In this document: positions 26,182 through 34,784 of the stretch, one piece after another
How the letters are laid out: each line of letters starts with the position of its first letter
Numbering within the stretch: the first letter of the stretch is position 1
Assembly: GCF_012927245.1 (NCBI RefSeq)
Contig: NZ_JABBGE010000009.1
Location: forward strand, 310,001 to 374,000
Direction: 5' to 3'
Length of the DNA: 64,000 nt
From: Streptomyces sp. R302
GTDB taxonomy: Bacteria; Actinomycetota; Actinomycetes; Streptomycetales; Streptomycetaceae
Translations under genes and position numbers: made by a program
The notes under the pieces: generated by a model
What the model saw: the letters and a program-made list of their open reading frames with translations, nothing else
Told to the model about the DNA's origin: nothing
The model's database searches: none

Positions 26182-26646
26182 TCACTTCGTGATGTGGTGG
26201 CATTGGCTGACCCGGCGGACACCGTTGATGTTCAGGTGGGCGCATGCCTTGCCGTAGCGGGGAAGCTTCTGGGGTGCGTTGTTCCGCATCGGGTCGATCT
26301 TGCACTCGGTGTGGGTTGCGCCGCGGGAGGTGCGGTATGTCTTGTTGCGGGTGTCCGCGTAGGTGAAGTCGATCCGCCAGTTGCAGAAGCCGGCGTTGAG
26401 GGCTCCGACGAATCCGCAGTCGACGCCTGCGTTCTGGTAGGTGATCTTCTTGCCCTCGCCGCGGATGACGTGCGTGAACATGCAGCCGGTCGGGATCCTC
26501 ATGGTGACGCCTCCGACCTGGTAGTCGAAGCTGGCCACAGGTGTGGACCCGATGGCCGTGGCGTGGGCTTGGGCTGGGAGCAGAAGCGCGAGTGTGGATG
26601 CCCCAGCGACAGCTGTCGAGATGCGGGCCATGAGCCGGGTAAGCAT
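26182..26646 (-). CDS. Secreted cysteine-containing protein of unknown function
   Basis: The 154-residue protein has a clear Sec signal peptide (basic MLTRLMARIS, hydrophobic core, cleavage likely after AHA near residue 30). The mature domain of about 120 residues is small and basic with six cysteines that could form disulfides. ATG 26646 follows AAAGGAG at ideal spacing; the longer frame to 26718 has no signal peptide at its front. I do not recognise the fold. It is the first gene of a two-gene unit with the small membrane protein downstream and is divergent from the kinase. Confidence 0.7.
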   Translation of the reverse strand: MLTRLMARISTAVAGASTLALLLPAQAHATAIGSTPVASFDYQVGGVTMRIPTGCMFTHVIRGEGKKITYQNAGVDCGFVGALNAGFCNWRIDFTYADTRNKTYRTSRGATHTECKIDPMRNNAPQKLPRYGKACAHLNINGVRRVSQCHHITK

Positions 26647-26800
26647 GCTTGATGCTCCTTTGGGTGAGTGTCCCTGCAGAGCGGAGAACGCCTCTGACCA
26701 GCCCGTGTTTCGCCTCAACGCGATGGTCCACTACGAAGAGTGATCAACAGGTTGGCTTGCTGACCGACCGTATGGATAGGGGGCCAAGGTCGGTTGCGCG

Positions 26801-26826
26801 AGGTTCGAATCGCGGGGGCGGTTCAG
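26801..26826 (+). repeat. Degenerate tRNA-3'-end-like sequence (repeat C)
   Basis: aggttcgaatcgcggggg followed by cggttcag resembles a T-arm plus 3' acceptor strand but has no upstream tRNA body. It matches 46918-46940 with about two differences, better than it matches tRNA-Thr. It is possibly a decayed att site for the second part of the island. Confidence 0.5.
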
Positions 26827-26904
26827 GGACCGCAGCTCGATAGAGTGCACGGCCGGTGGAGCGCACCCAGACCAACTGCGCTCTCAGACCGTGACGGGGT
26901 GGGC

Positions 26905-28542
26905 ATGCACGGAGCGAAGCTGGACGGTCGGTACCGCCTGGAATCAGTCCTGGGCGCTGGTGGCATGGGCCAGGTGTGGCGAGCCTTCGACGAACGGGTC
27001 GGCCGCCCGGTAGCGGTGAAACTGTTGACAGGCGCCGACCCGGTGTCCGCCAACGTCGAGCGGTTCGCTGCAGAGGCAAGGGCCGCCGGCAACCTCAGCA
27101 GCCCGCATATCGTGACCATCCACGACTTCGGCCGCACCGGCCCTGACCAGGGCCGCGCACCGTTCCTCGTCATGGAACTCATCGAGGGGCAATCCCTGGA
27201 AGAGGTCATCTCCCAGGGAGCCCCGCCCCCGGTGCGGGACGCTCTCGACTGGACCCTGCAGGTGTGCACCGGCCTGGCCACCGCCCACCGCGCCGGCCTC
27301 GTCCACCGGGACATCAAGCCCGCGAACGCCATGCTCCTGTCCGGAGGCGCCGTCAAGATCCTCGACTTCGGGATCGCCAAGCACCTCTACGAGGACCTCG
27401 CTCTCACCGGCACCGGCCACGCCATAGGGACGGCTGCCTACATGGCTCCCGAGCAGGCTCGAGGTGACCGGAACATCGGCCCCGCAGCCGACCTCTACGC
27501 CGTCGGCTGCCTGCTCTACACCCTCCTGACCGGTCAGCCACCCTTCACCGGAGCGCCGCTGGCCGTCCTCCACCAGCACCTGACTCGGCAGCCCGAAGCA
27601 CCCAGCAGTCTCCGCCCCTCCATCCCCGCCACGGTGGACGAGGTCGTCCTACACCTTCTGGCAAAGGAGGCCGCCGACAGGCCCGCCGATGCCGCCCACG
27701 TCATCGACGCTATCGAAACGCTGCTCGCGGCACCCGCACAGCGCCACCATCCCACCTCACCTTCAGCGGTCGCTCCGGAGTTCTCCTCCACCCCGACCAT
27801 GACCGCGTGGCGGTCGCAGCCTGCAACGCCGCACCCGCCGACCGTTCCCGACGCGGCCCCCGCCCCCGCCCCCGCGCCGGAAGCCGCCGTGCCGGCCCGA
27901 CGCGAGCCCGCGCCGATCGACGCTTCGCCGGAGCCGACAGCCGCACCCGCGGAGCCGCAGGCGGCAGGGTCTGCCGCCATGGGACGCAGCGTGCTGGCAG
28001 GAAGCGCCTTGGTGGGGCTTCAACTGGTCGCTTTCGCCTCTTGGTCCGTGACCTGGGCGATCCCGGTCACCATCGGTGCAGCCCTGCTCCTGGCCCTCGG
28101 GCTGAAGTTCGACGAGCTCACCGCCGAAGACGCGGGCGGGGCAGGTGGGTTCTCCGTCTCCATGGGCGTGACCGTGATCTCCTGCCTGCTGCTTCTGACC
28201 ATCTCGTCCATGCCCTGGTGGGGCGTGCTGATCCTGAGCTGGGTGATGTGCCCCCTCCTGTGGGGGGTGCAGAAGCCGCTCGTGCGAAGGCTGAGCAAAA
28301 CGTTCACTCGGCACCCCGCCGAAGTGCAGATGGCGGTCAGTGTCGGCATGGTGGACGCCACGCTCACGACCGGACTCCTCGTCGGCACGCAGTTGCCGGT
28401 CTTGACCGCCGTCCTTCTCGGTGTCCTTACGTGGATGGCCACGTCCGCCGTGCTGACCGTCCTACTGCCCTTCCGTCAGCCGGTCGGATCCCGCACCGTC
28501 CGTCGGGCCGCCCCGGGGGCGTCGGGCAGGACAGGTAGGTGA
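26905..28542 (+). CDS. Transmembrane serine/threonine protein kinase
   Basis: The protein has 545 residues. The kinase domain (about 10-270) is complete: glycine loop GAGGMGQVW (residue 17 on), AVK lysine, HRDIKPAN (134), DFG (from residue 153) and the APEQ motif. A Pro/Ala/Glu linker (290-360) leads to a C-terminal region with about five hydrophobic segments (365-530). That end is unusual, since most Streptomyces kinases have one helix and a sensor. It phosphorylates proteins on Ser/Thr; the target is unknown. ATG 26905 is chosen because the kinase domain starts directly after it; GTG 26899 is possible. It lies inside the island, downstream of repeat C. Confidence 0.88.
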   Translation: MHGAKLDGRYRLESVLGAGGMGQVWRAFDERVGRPVAVKLLTGADPVSANVERFAAEARAAGNLSSPHIVTIHDFGRTGPDQGRAPFLVMELIEGQSLEEVISQGAPPPVRDALDWTLQVCTGLATAHRAGLVHRDIKPANAMLLSGGAVKILDFGIAKHLYEDLALTGTGHAIGTAAYMAPEQARGDRNIGPAADLYAVGCLLYTLLTGQPPFTGAPLAVLHQHLTRQPEAPSSLRPSIPATVDEVVLHLLAKEAADRPADAAHVIDAIETLLAAPAQRHHPTSPSAVAPEFSSTPTMTAWRSQPATPHPPTVPDAAPAPAPAPEAAVPARREPAPIDASPEPTAAPAEPQAAGSAAMGRSVLAGSALVGLQLVAFASWSVTWAIPVTIGAALLLALGLKFDELTAEDAGGAGGFSVSMGVTVISCLLLLTISSMPWWGVLILSWVMCPLLWGVQKPLVRRLSKTFTRHPAEVQMAVSVGMVDATLTTGLLVGTQLPVLTAVLLGVLTWMATSAVLTVLLPFRQPVGSRTVRRAAPGASGRTGR

Positions 28543-28677
28543 TCTTGCTTTCGAGGCGCACCGTCGGGGAGGCGAGGCGCAAGCGCTTCGGCGGGCAGAT
28601 GGAGCGCCTGGCGTCACACAGTCTGTGACCTGGGGTTTTCTGGCCGCTGTGTGCTCGGCCTCGGCCTCGGCCTTGCG

Positions 28678-28812
28678 TGGCGCGGGAGTCGCTGTGCTCT
28701 AGGGTGTCGGACGCGGTCTCCGTGTCGGTGCCGGTGGCGAGCTGAGGGTGGCCGCGTCGTGCCGCAGATCGTGCAGCCGGATCGGCGGAAGGCTTGCGGG
28801 CAGGGCCTGTGG
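28678..28812 (-). pseudogene. Tyrosine recombinase (phage integrase) C-terminal relic
   Basis: Reading the minus strand gives LPPIRLHDLRHDAATL, the box II HxxR motif of tyrosine recombinases. After a single frameshift it gives LATGTDTETASDTLEHSDSR, corresponding to the GHSDSRITQ-type region before the catalytic tyrosine. The N-terminal domain, the first catalytic Arg and the Tyr are missing. A T-run terminator-like piece matching the tRNA flank lies just beyond it (28626-28639). This is direct evidence that an integrase-bearing element once resided here. Confidence 0.75.
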
Positions 28813-28889
28813 CGCGGTGGAAGGGCGGCATTGCTTCGATCGCGGCCTTCGTCGCCTTGCGGCGGGCGCGGTTCTCTGCGCCTTTTCAC

Positions 28890-29070
28890 GGGATGGCCGA
28901 GAACGCCTCCCCGTTGCGGACCGACAGCGCATCGCGCGCGATGGCGACCTGACATATTTCAGCCATCGATAGTCTGAAACTCGCCAGCGTTATGAATATC
29001 GCCGCGCAGCAACGCCCGCGACGCCACCCGGAGCCTCGTCCTCCTCGGCCTCGCGGGATCACAACAAGGA
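28890..29070 (+). pseudogene. Transposase C-terminal relic 1
   Basis: The plus strand reads PLRTDSASRAMAT, a stop, then ISAIDSLKLASVMNIAA and an Arg/Pro-rich stretch ending in GIT. This resembles the C-terminus of IS4/ISAs1-type transposases (RTG-APR-MATLRNLAI...LAG-TNIA-ALR...LGIT). It contains a stop and frame damage. The same degraded protein piece, including the stop, occurs in inverse orientation at 32745-32945. Together with the integrase relic it fills the 680 bases between the kinase and SARP genes. Confidence 0.65.
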
Positions 29071-29219
29071 CGTCACACGACTACGTTGAAGCCCTGCCTC
29101 GGCCCCGTGGACCGCCATATGAGACACCCGCTAAGTGCTGTCAACCGGCGCGGCAGATGGCTTATGATCCCCGAACCAAGCCTTTGACCTGGGGTATTTG
29201 CATGGGCGATAGAGGATCG

Positions 29220-32200
29220 ATGACAGTCGCAGGCTCGGGAAAGAATGGGTTTCCGTCCGCACAGGAACCCAGGTTCCATGTACTCGGCTCGCTTGAGGTA
29301 TGGGCCGGTGACATACGAGTGCGTCTCGGTGGAACCATCCAAGAGCGAGTTCTGGCCACCCTGCTCCTCGAACCCGGGCGGGTCGTACCGATTGCCAGAC
29401 TGGTTGAGGCCGTCTGGGAGGAGGACCCTCCTGCGACCGCGTCGCACCAGGTGCGCAAGGCTGTCGCCGATCTCCGCCGACGCCTGCCGTCCGGCAGGGA
29501 GATGATCAGCACGGACGGCCCGGGCTACCGGGTGATCACGTCGGCCGGCCAGCTCGATCTTCTCGATTTCGACGCACGGATCCTGACAGCGGCACAAGCC
29601 GTGGCCGTCGGGAGGCTCACCGATGCCTGCGCGGAGCTGCAGGGCGCTCTCGATCTGTGGCGTGGACCCGTCCTCGCGGGCGAGGGCGGCCCGGTGATCG
29701 GCCGCGCGGCGACCGCGCTGGAGGAGCGCCGTCTCGCCGCAGCCGAACAGCTCTACGAACTGCGCCTCGAACTCGGCGCGAGCAGCGAGCTCGTCGCGAG
29801 TCTGCGGGCACTCGTCGACGCGCACCCCTTGCGTGAGACGCTGCGCGGCCAGCTCATGCTGGCCCTGTACCGCTCGGGACGACAGGCGGAAGCCCTGGAG
29901 GAGTACCGGAAGGTACGCGAGTTGCTCGTCGACGAGCTCGGCATCGATCCGGGGTCCCGACTGGTCAAGCTGTACGAGGGGATCCTGCGGGAGAGTCCGG
30001 AGCTGACACCCCCGCAGGAGGGTGCCCCCGTCATTGCCTCCGGAACGCCGGCTGAGCAACGCGGTCCGGTTTCCACACTGCCGTATGCGCTGCCGGATTT
30101 CACGGGCCGGGACAAGGAACTGGCAGTCCTGCTCAGCCGGGTCCGGGCCGAGACGCTGCCGGATGAGCACAGCGCCCGGGTCGTGGCCATCGACGGGATG
30201 GGCGGCGCGGGCAAGACCTCCTTGGCCGTACGCGCCGCTCACCAGCTGACCGAGGAGTTCCCCGACGGGCAACTCTATGTGGACCTGCGCGGGTTCACCC
30301 CCGGTGAGCAGCTCCCCATACCGGCATCGACAGCACTGGACATCCTGCTGCGCGCGATCGGCACGCCGAGCGAGCACATACCCGAGGACCTGCCCGGCCG
30401 GACCGCCACATGGCGGTCCGCACTGGCGGGGCGCCGGATGCTGGTGCTGCTCGACAACGCCTCCGACGCCGCTCAGGTCCAGCCGCTCCTTGCGGCTCCC
30501 CCCGGCTGCCTCGTGCTGATCACCAGCCGGGTGCGGTTGCTCGACCTCGACGGCATCGAGTGGATCTCCCTGGGGCTGATGCCACCCGAGGACAGTGCCA
30601 CGCTGGTGGCGCGGACGCTGGGCCCGGACCGTGTGAAAGCCGAACCAGAGGCGGCCGCCGAGCTCGCCGAGCTGTGCGGTCATCTCCCCCTGGCGCTGCG
30701 GATCGCCACCGCACGGCTGCGCAACCGGCCCCGGTGGACCGTGCGGCATCTCGTCGAGCGACTGCAGGACGAGAGCCGTCGGATGGACGAGCTGAGCTCA
30801 GGCGAACGCAGCGTCGCAGTGACCCTTCAGTTGTCCTACCTGGCCATGGACCACAGGCACCGCGCCGCGTTCCGCGCCCTCGGCCTGCACCCTGGTGATG
30901 CCATCGACGCACACTCGGCGGCCGCGCTGCTCGACACCGATGTCCGGGCTGCCGAGGGCATTCTGGAGCTTCTGCTCGACGTGCATCTGCTCCAACAGCC
31001 CGGACTGGGCGAGTACACCTTCCACGACCTCGTACGCAGCTTCGCCCAGAGCCAGCACGGACCGATGACGGAACGGACCAACGCGGACGCCGTCGAGCGG
31101 CTGCTCAGCTACTACCTGACAGCCACCAACGTCGCCTGCGACGTACTGTTCCCAGGTCGTACCGCCCGCTCGGCCGGGATCCCTCGGTATCAGGGAGAGC
31201 TCCCGGAACTGGCGGACGCGAAGATCGCCGGCTGCTGGTTCCGTCGCGAACATCAGCGACTGCTGGCGGTCGTGGACCTGGCCGCTCGGCTCGGCTACGA
31301 CCGGCACACCGGCTGGCTGGTCCGCGACCTGGTCTTCCATCTGAACGCGGGGGGATATTTCGAGGAGTTCCGAGCGCTCGGCCGCCTCGCGGTCCAGGCC
31401 GCGCGTCGGCTCGACGATCCGGTCCTCTTGAGCATCAGCCTGTCCAGTCTCGGCGCCGCCTGCTGGAAGCTCGGCTACTTCGAGGAGGGCATCAACGTCG
31501 CCCGCGAGGGACGCGCGATCGCGGTACGCCTCGGCGACCGTGACGCCGAGGCGAACAGCGAGTCCACTCTCGGGCTGCTCATGTCGATGCTGGGGCGGTA
31601 CAACGAGGCCCTTCCCCTGTTGGAGCACGCGGTCGAACTCGCCAGGGAACTCGGCACTGCCCGCGCCGAGGCGGAGACCCAGACGAACCTCAGCTCGCTG
31701 TACGCGCGATGGGGCCGCTACCCGGAGGCGGCGGCGTCCGCCCTCCGAGCCCTTGAGCTGGAGCGGGACACCGCGAACCCGGTCAACGAGACCATGGCTC
31801 TGGCCGATCTGGCCTTCGCCCAGCTGGGCATGGGGCAGTACGTGGACGCCGAGGCGAGTCTGAGGCGCGCCCGCGAGTTGTGCGACGAGAGCGCGCCGCA
31901 GGGCGACGTCGCCCTGGTGCTGGCGCTGTCCGCCGAGGTAGCCCACCGCCTCGGCGACGGTGATGCGGCGTCCGAGCTCGCGGAACGCGCCCAGATCCTC
32001 GCGCGGTCCGGTGGTACGCCGGTCCGCCAGGCGAAGGCCGAGAACATCCTCGGCCGGCTGCATACCGCACAAGGGCAGTACACCTCGGCGACGGCGTTGC
32101 ACGCCCACGCGCTCGAGGTCGCCTCGGCGATCCAGTTCCGCTCCGAGCAGGCGTCCGCGTACCTGGGTCTGGCCCGCGCGGCCAAGGGACTTGGCGACGG

Positions 32201-32282
32201 CGCGACGGCCTCGAAGAACCTCCTGGCGGCAGCCGAGTTGTTCGACCTCATGGAGATTCCGGAGGCCGGCCGCAGTCATTGA
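29220..32282 (+). CDS. AfsR/SARP-type regulator with NB-ARC and TPR domains
   Basis: The protein has 1020 residues. A winged-helix DNA-binding domain (about 15-105) and a bacterial transcriptional activator domain (110-255) are followed by an NB-ARC-type NTPase, with P-loop GMGGAGKT at 326-333 and LVLLDN-type Walker B. A C-terminal half of TPR-like helices runs from about 640 to 1010. This is the large SARP/AfsR layout; such proteins activate antibiotic clusters. It lies immediately upstream of the 33.4-46.9 kb operon and in the same direction, so it is the likely cluster activator. ATG 29220 follows AGAGG; ATG 29202 is an alternative. The frame extension to 28992 is transposase debris. Confidence 0.92.
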   Translation: MTVAGSGKNGFPSAQEPRFHVLGSLEVWAGDIRVRLGGTIQERVLATLLLEPGRVVPIARLVEAVWEEDPPATASHQVRKAVADLRRRLPSGREMISTDGPGYRVITSAGQLDLLDFDARILTAAQAVAVGRLTDACAELQGALDLWRGPVLAGEGGPVIGRAATALEERRLAAAEQLYELRLELGASSELVASLRALVDAHPLRETLRGQLMLALYRSGRQAEALEEYRKVRELLVDELGIDPGSRLVKLYEGILRESPELTPPQEGAPVIASGTPAEQRGPVSTLPYALPDFTGRDKELAVLLSRVRAETLPDEHSARVVAIDGMGGAGKTSLAVRAAHQLTEEFPDGQLYVDLRGFTPGEQLPIPASTALDILLRAIGTPSEHIPEDLPGRTATWRSALAGRRMLVLLDNASDAAQVQPLLAAPPGCLVLITSRVRLLDLDGIEWISLGLMPPEDSATLVARTLGPDRVKAEPEAAAELAELCGHLPLALRIATARLRNRPRWTVRHLVERLQDESRRMDELSSGERSVAVTLQLSYLAMDHRHRAAFRALGLHPGDAIDAHSAAALLDTDVRAAEGILELLLDVHLLQQPGLGEYTFHDLVRSFAQSQHGPMTERTNADAVERLLSYYLTATNVACDVLFPGRTARSAGIPRYQGELPELADAKIAGCWFRREHQRLLAVVDLAARLGYDRHTGWLVRDLVFHLNAGGYFEEFRALGRLAVQAARRLDDPVLLSISLSSLGAACWKLGYFEEGINVAREGRAIAVRLGDRDAEANSESTLGLLMSMLGRYNEALPLLEHAVELARELGTARAEAETQTNLSSLYARWGRYPEAAASALRALELERDTANPVNETMALADLAFAQLGMGQYVDAEASLRRARELCDESAPQGDVALVLALSAEVAHRLGDGDAASELAERAQILARSGGTPVRQAKAENILGRLHTAQGQYTSATALHAHALEVASAIQFRSEQASAYLGLARAAKGLGDGATASKNLLAAAELFDLMEIPEAGRSH

Positions 32283-32299
32283 GGAAGGCGGCACAGACC

Positions 32300-32452
32300 T
32301 CACGGCTGGACGACAGCCGGCCCCTTGTTGTCCGCGAGGATCTGCTGCCCGGCCGACTGGCCGGTCACGGCGTCCTGCACGGTCGCACCGATCCCGACCG
32401 CCAGGACGGCGGCCGCGATGATCCCGGTCAGTCTGATCAGCTTGGTGTGCAT
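32300..32452 (-). CDS. Small secreted peptide next to the SARP regulator
   Basis: The 50-residue ORF has a strong signal-peptide-like start (MHTKLIRLTG, then a hydrophobic IIAAAVLAVGIGA core) and a 25-residue polar C-terminus ending in a proline. ATG 32452 is preceded by a good AGGGGGAC site. It is convergent with the SARP gene, 17 bp from its stop. No family is recognised with certainty. The C-terminal piece could be a secreted signal, by analogy with peptide-sensing TPR regulators, but this is speculation. A longer frame to 32635 lacks support. Confidence 0.6.
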   Translation of the reverse strand: MHTKLIRLTGIIAAAVLAVGIGATVQDAVTGQSAGQQILADNKGPAVVQP

Positions 32453-32744
32453 GGTCCGTCCCCCTGTGAGTAATGCGGCCGGATAGGGCGCCGAGCGGCA
32501 CTGTATCCGTGGTCGACATGAAGGTGCCGCAGGCCGATACCGGAACGTTCCCGCCCGCATACCTCGGAGGGAAGCACCTGGTCGAGGTCCGGGATGCGGA
32601 GGGGACGCGCACGAGTGAGACCGTGAGCGGTTCACGCGTCCAGCACCGTCGCTTCAGCGCTGTGAGCGGCTGTCGAGACCGTGCTCGAAGAACGTGATGG
32701 TGGTCTGGACGCTGTCGTTCTGGCTGGTCACGGCGGACCGCCCC

Positions 32745-32945
32745 GGGTTCGGTGAGAGCTGCGCCGTCGCGCGGTGCGCGTGGTCGCCGAGGCGGACGAG
32801 GGGCCGGGTGGCGTCGCAGGCGTTGCCGCGGAGGGCGGCGGCGATGTCGGTGACGCCGGCGAGTTTCAGGATGCCGATGGCCAGAATGCGTCAGGTCGCC
32901 ATCGCACGGGGTGAGTTGACGGTCCGCAGTGGCCTGTTCCCGGCC
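32745..32945 (-). pseudogene. Transposase C-terminal relic 2
   Basis: The minus strand reads PLRTVNSPRAMAT, a stop, then RILAIGILKLAGVTDIAAAL and RGNACDATRPLVRLGDH. This is the same transposase C-terminal pattern as the 28890 relic, in opposite orientation, so the SARP gene lies between two inverted remnants. No intact DDE domain remains. The rest of 32473-33367 has no supported gene. Confidence 0.65.
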
Positions 32946-33224
32946 GCGCGACGCGTGGTGCGACGCGTGGTGCGACGCGTAATGCGATGCCGCGTTCGCG
33001 CGGCCGGGCCAGTGCGCGGCGGAGCAAGGGGATGTGCCGGCGCGGACTCTGTCCGGGCGGCGCCGGCGCGGGCCGCGGCGGCGTCGGTGATCACCGCGCG
33101 CCGGTGCGCGTGGCCGACGCGTCAGCTCTGATCCCGCGAGTGTCCCCGGGCCGCACGCCGCCGCAAGCCGCCGCACGCCGCCGCACCGACCGCAAGACCT
33201 TCTATGCCGGCACGAGCCTTACCG

Positions 33225-33290
33225 CAGGCCGGGCACCGCGGCCTCGCGTGATCACGGAACGGACGTCACGCGATCGCGCCGAAACCCCGA
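33225..33290 (+). repeat. IS end fragment similar to the 29030-29100 segment
   Basis: cctcgcgtgatcac and ggacgtcacgcgat match cctcgcgggatcac and ggacgtcacacgact downstream of transposase relic 1. The reading frame also repeats (PRVIT...RTS against PRGIT...RTS). It looks like the 3' end of a third transposase copy, just before the biosynthetic operon. Confidence 0.55.
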
Positions 33291-33367
33291 GTACGAGAGG
33301 GGGAACGTTTCGGGAACCGCCCTTGGCAGTCTCGCCACATCATGGCGACGACGCGATAAGGAAGTCC

Positions 33368-34654
33368 ATGTTCAGTTCGAAGCGTGCCCACGCTAACGGG
33401 GACCGGTACCTTCTGCTGCTCGGTGCCGATCTGATGTTGCGTGAGCGAGCCATCGTTTCCGCCCTGCGCACCTATCCCGGCCCGGTTATCGGCATGACGG
33501 AGGATCCCGTTTCCGGTGCGAACCGGTATTTCGACCACATCCTCCCGGCCAGTAGCTACAAGGCGAAGCCCGCGCTGAAGGCAGTGGAGGAATTCGAGCG
33601 GGAGACCGGCCTGCAGCCGGACGCGGTGGTCCCCATCTACGAGATGAACCTGCACGCCTCGGTGGCGATCGCCCATCACTACGGGCTGCCGGCGCTCTCC
33701 GACGAAGCACTCCGGCGCTCGCGGGACAAGCACACGATGAAGGTGTCGTTCGAAGAAGCCGGTGTTCCCTGCGCCCGGCACCGGCTGTTCTCCACCGCTG
33801 AGGAACTGCGCGCCATAGCCGCGGAGCTGGAGTTCCCCCTGGTGCTGAAGCCGAGGGACTTCGCCGGGAGCGTCGGGATCATCAGGGTCGACTCGGCCGA
33901 CGAACTCGACGCCGCCTATGAGCACTGCCGTTCCTCGCTCATGGAGGTCGCCGGGACCTTCGATCTCACTGACGGACGCTTCCAGGTGGAGGAGTTCTTC
34001 GTCTCGACGCACGAGGTCTCTGTCGAGGTCATCAACTACGAGGGCAGCCGCGCGGTGCTGGCCGTCACCGACAAGAGCAAGAGCGCACCCCCGTACTTCG
34101 CCGAGACCGGCCAGCTGGTGCCGAGCCGGGAGAGCGACAACGAGGCACTGCGCGAGACCGCGCTCAAGGCCTGCGAGGCGCTCCGCATCGACCGCGGCAT
34201 CGCCCACGTCGAGATCCTGGTCAACGGGGACGCGCTGAGCGTGGTCGAGGTCGGGGCCCGTCCCGGCGGCGACGGCATCATGGACCTCATCGACCGGGTC
34301 TACGGCTTCAGCCCGTACGACCTGCACATCGCGGCGTACCGCCGGACGATCGAACAGCTGCCGCCGATCCCCGACATGCCGCGGGGCATCGCGGCGACCG
34401 GCTTCCTCAAGGCCGCCGGCGGCACGATCACCGGTGTACGCCAGCCGCAGGGGTTCGATCCGGTCGAGCGCGCGCTCTACGTGACGGCGAAGCCCGGCGA
34501 CCACTCCCGCCCGGCGGACTCCTACCTGGGGCGCGAGGGCGTCATCGAGTGCTTCGAGCACGGGCGCGGTCCTGGTGACTCCGAGGAATTCCAGGCGCGG
34601 GTGGCGGAGCTGGCGGCGGCACACAGCCAGAACCTCTTCAGCGTCGAACCGTGA
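33368..34654 (+). CDS. ATP-grasp ligase 1 of the biosynthetic operon
   Basis: This 428-residue protein has an N-terminal pre-ATP-grasp domain, the ATP-grasp nucleotide region (FPLVLKPRDFAGSVGII, then VEEFFVSTHEVSVEVI) and a metal-binding VVEVGARPGGDGIMDLI near residue 295. Such enzymes join a carboxylate to an amine via an acyl-phosphate, typically making dipeptides or amides. ATG 33368 follows AAGGAAG. It is the first gene of an operon transcribed to 46895 and probably activated by the upstream SARP. The substrate cannot be told from sequence. Frame extension to 32987 runs through repeat-rich noncoding DNA. Confidence 0.88.
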   Translation: MFSSKRAHANGDRYLLLLGADLMLRERAIVSALRTYPGPVIGMTEDPVSGANRYFDHILPASSYKAKPALKAVEEFERETGLQPDAVVPIYEMNLHASVAIAHHYGLPALSDEALRRSRDKHTMKVSFEEAGVPCARHRLFSTAEELRAIAAELEFPLVLKPRDFAGSVGIIRVDSADELDAAYEHCRSSLMEVAGTFDLTDGRFQVEEFFVSTHEVSVEVINYEGSRAVLAVTDKSKSAPPYFAETGQLVPSRESDNEALRETALKACEALRIDRGIAHVEILVNGDALSVVEVGARPGGDGIMDLIDRVYGFSPYDLHIAAYRRTIEQLPPIPDMPRGIAATGFLKAAGGTITGVRQPQGFDPVERALYVTAKPGDHSRPADSYLGREGVIECFEHGRGPGDSEEFQARVAELAAAHSQNLFSVEP

Positions 34655-34784
34655 TTGCGGAAAGCAGAGCGGCACGGCTCATCGGCATGGTGCGCGACCC
34701 GCTCCACCTCGCATTCGTCGCCCCTCTCGACCAGGGCATCAAGCAGTCAGACCAAGCTCCTGAGCGGGGCGAAAGGAATTCGTC

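Noticed and set aside
26801..26826. A possible tRNA gene
   Set aside because: Only the T-arm and acceptor-like 3' end are present; no D-arm or anticodon arm can be folded upstream.
28992..29219. N-terminal extension of the SARP gene
   Set aside because: The translation is the transposase relic (MNIAA...RPRGIT), and internal ATGs with ribosome sites lie just before the conserved domain.
32473..33360. Coding sequence in the gap before the first biosynthetic gene
   Set aside because: Open frames here are Arg-rich and match transposase debris on the opposite strand; none has a start with a ribosome site.
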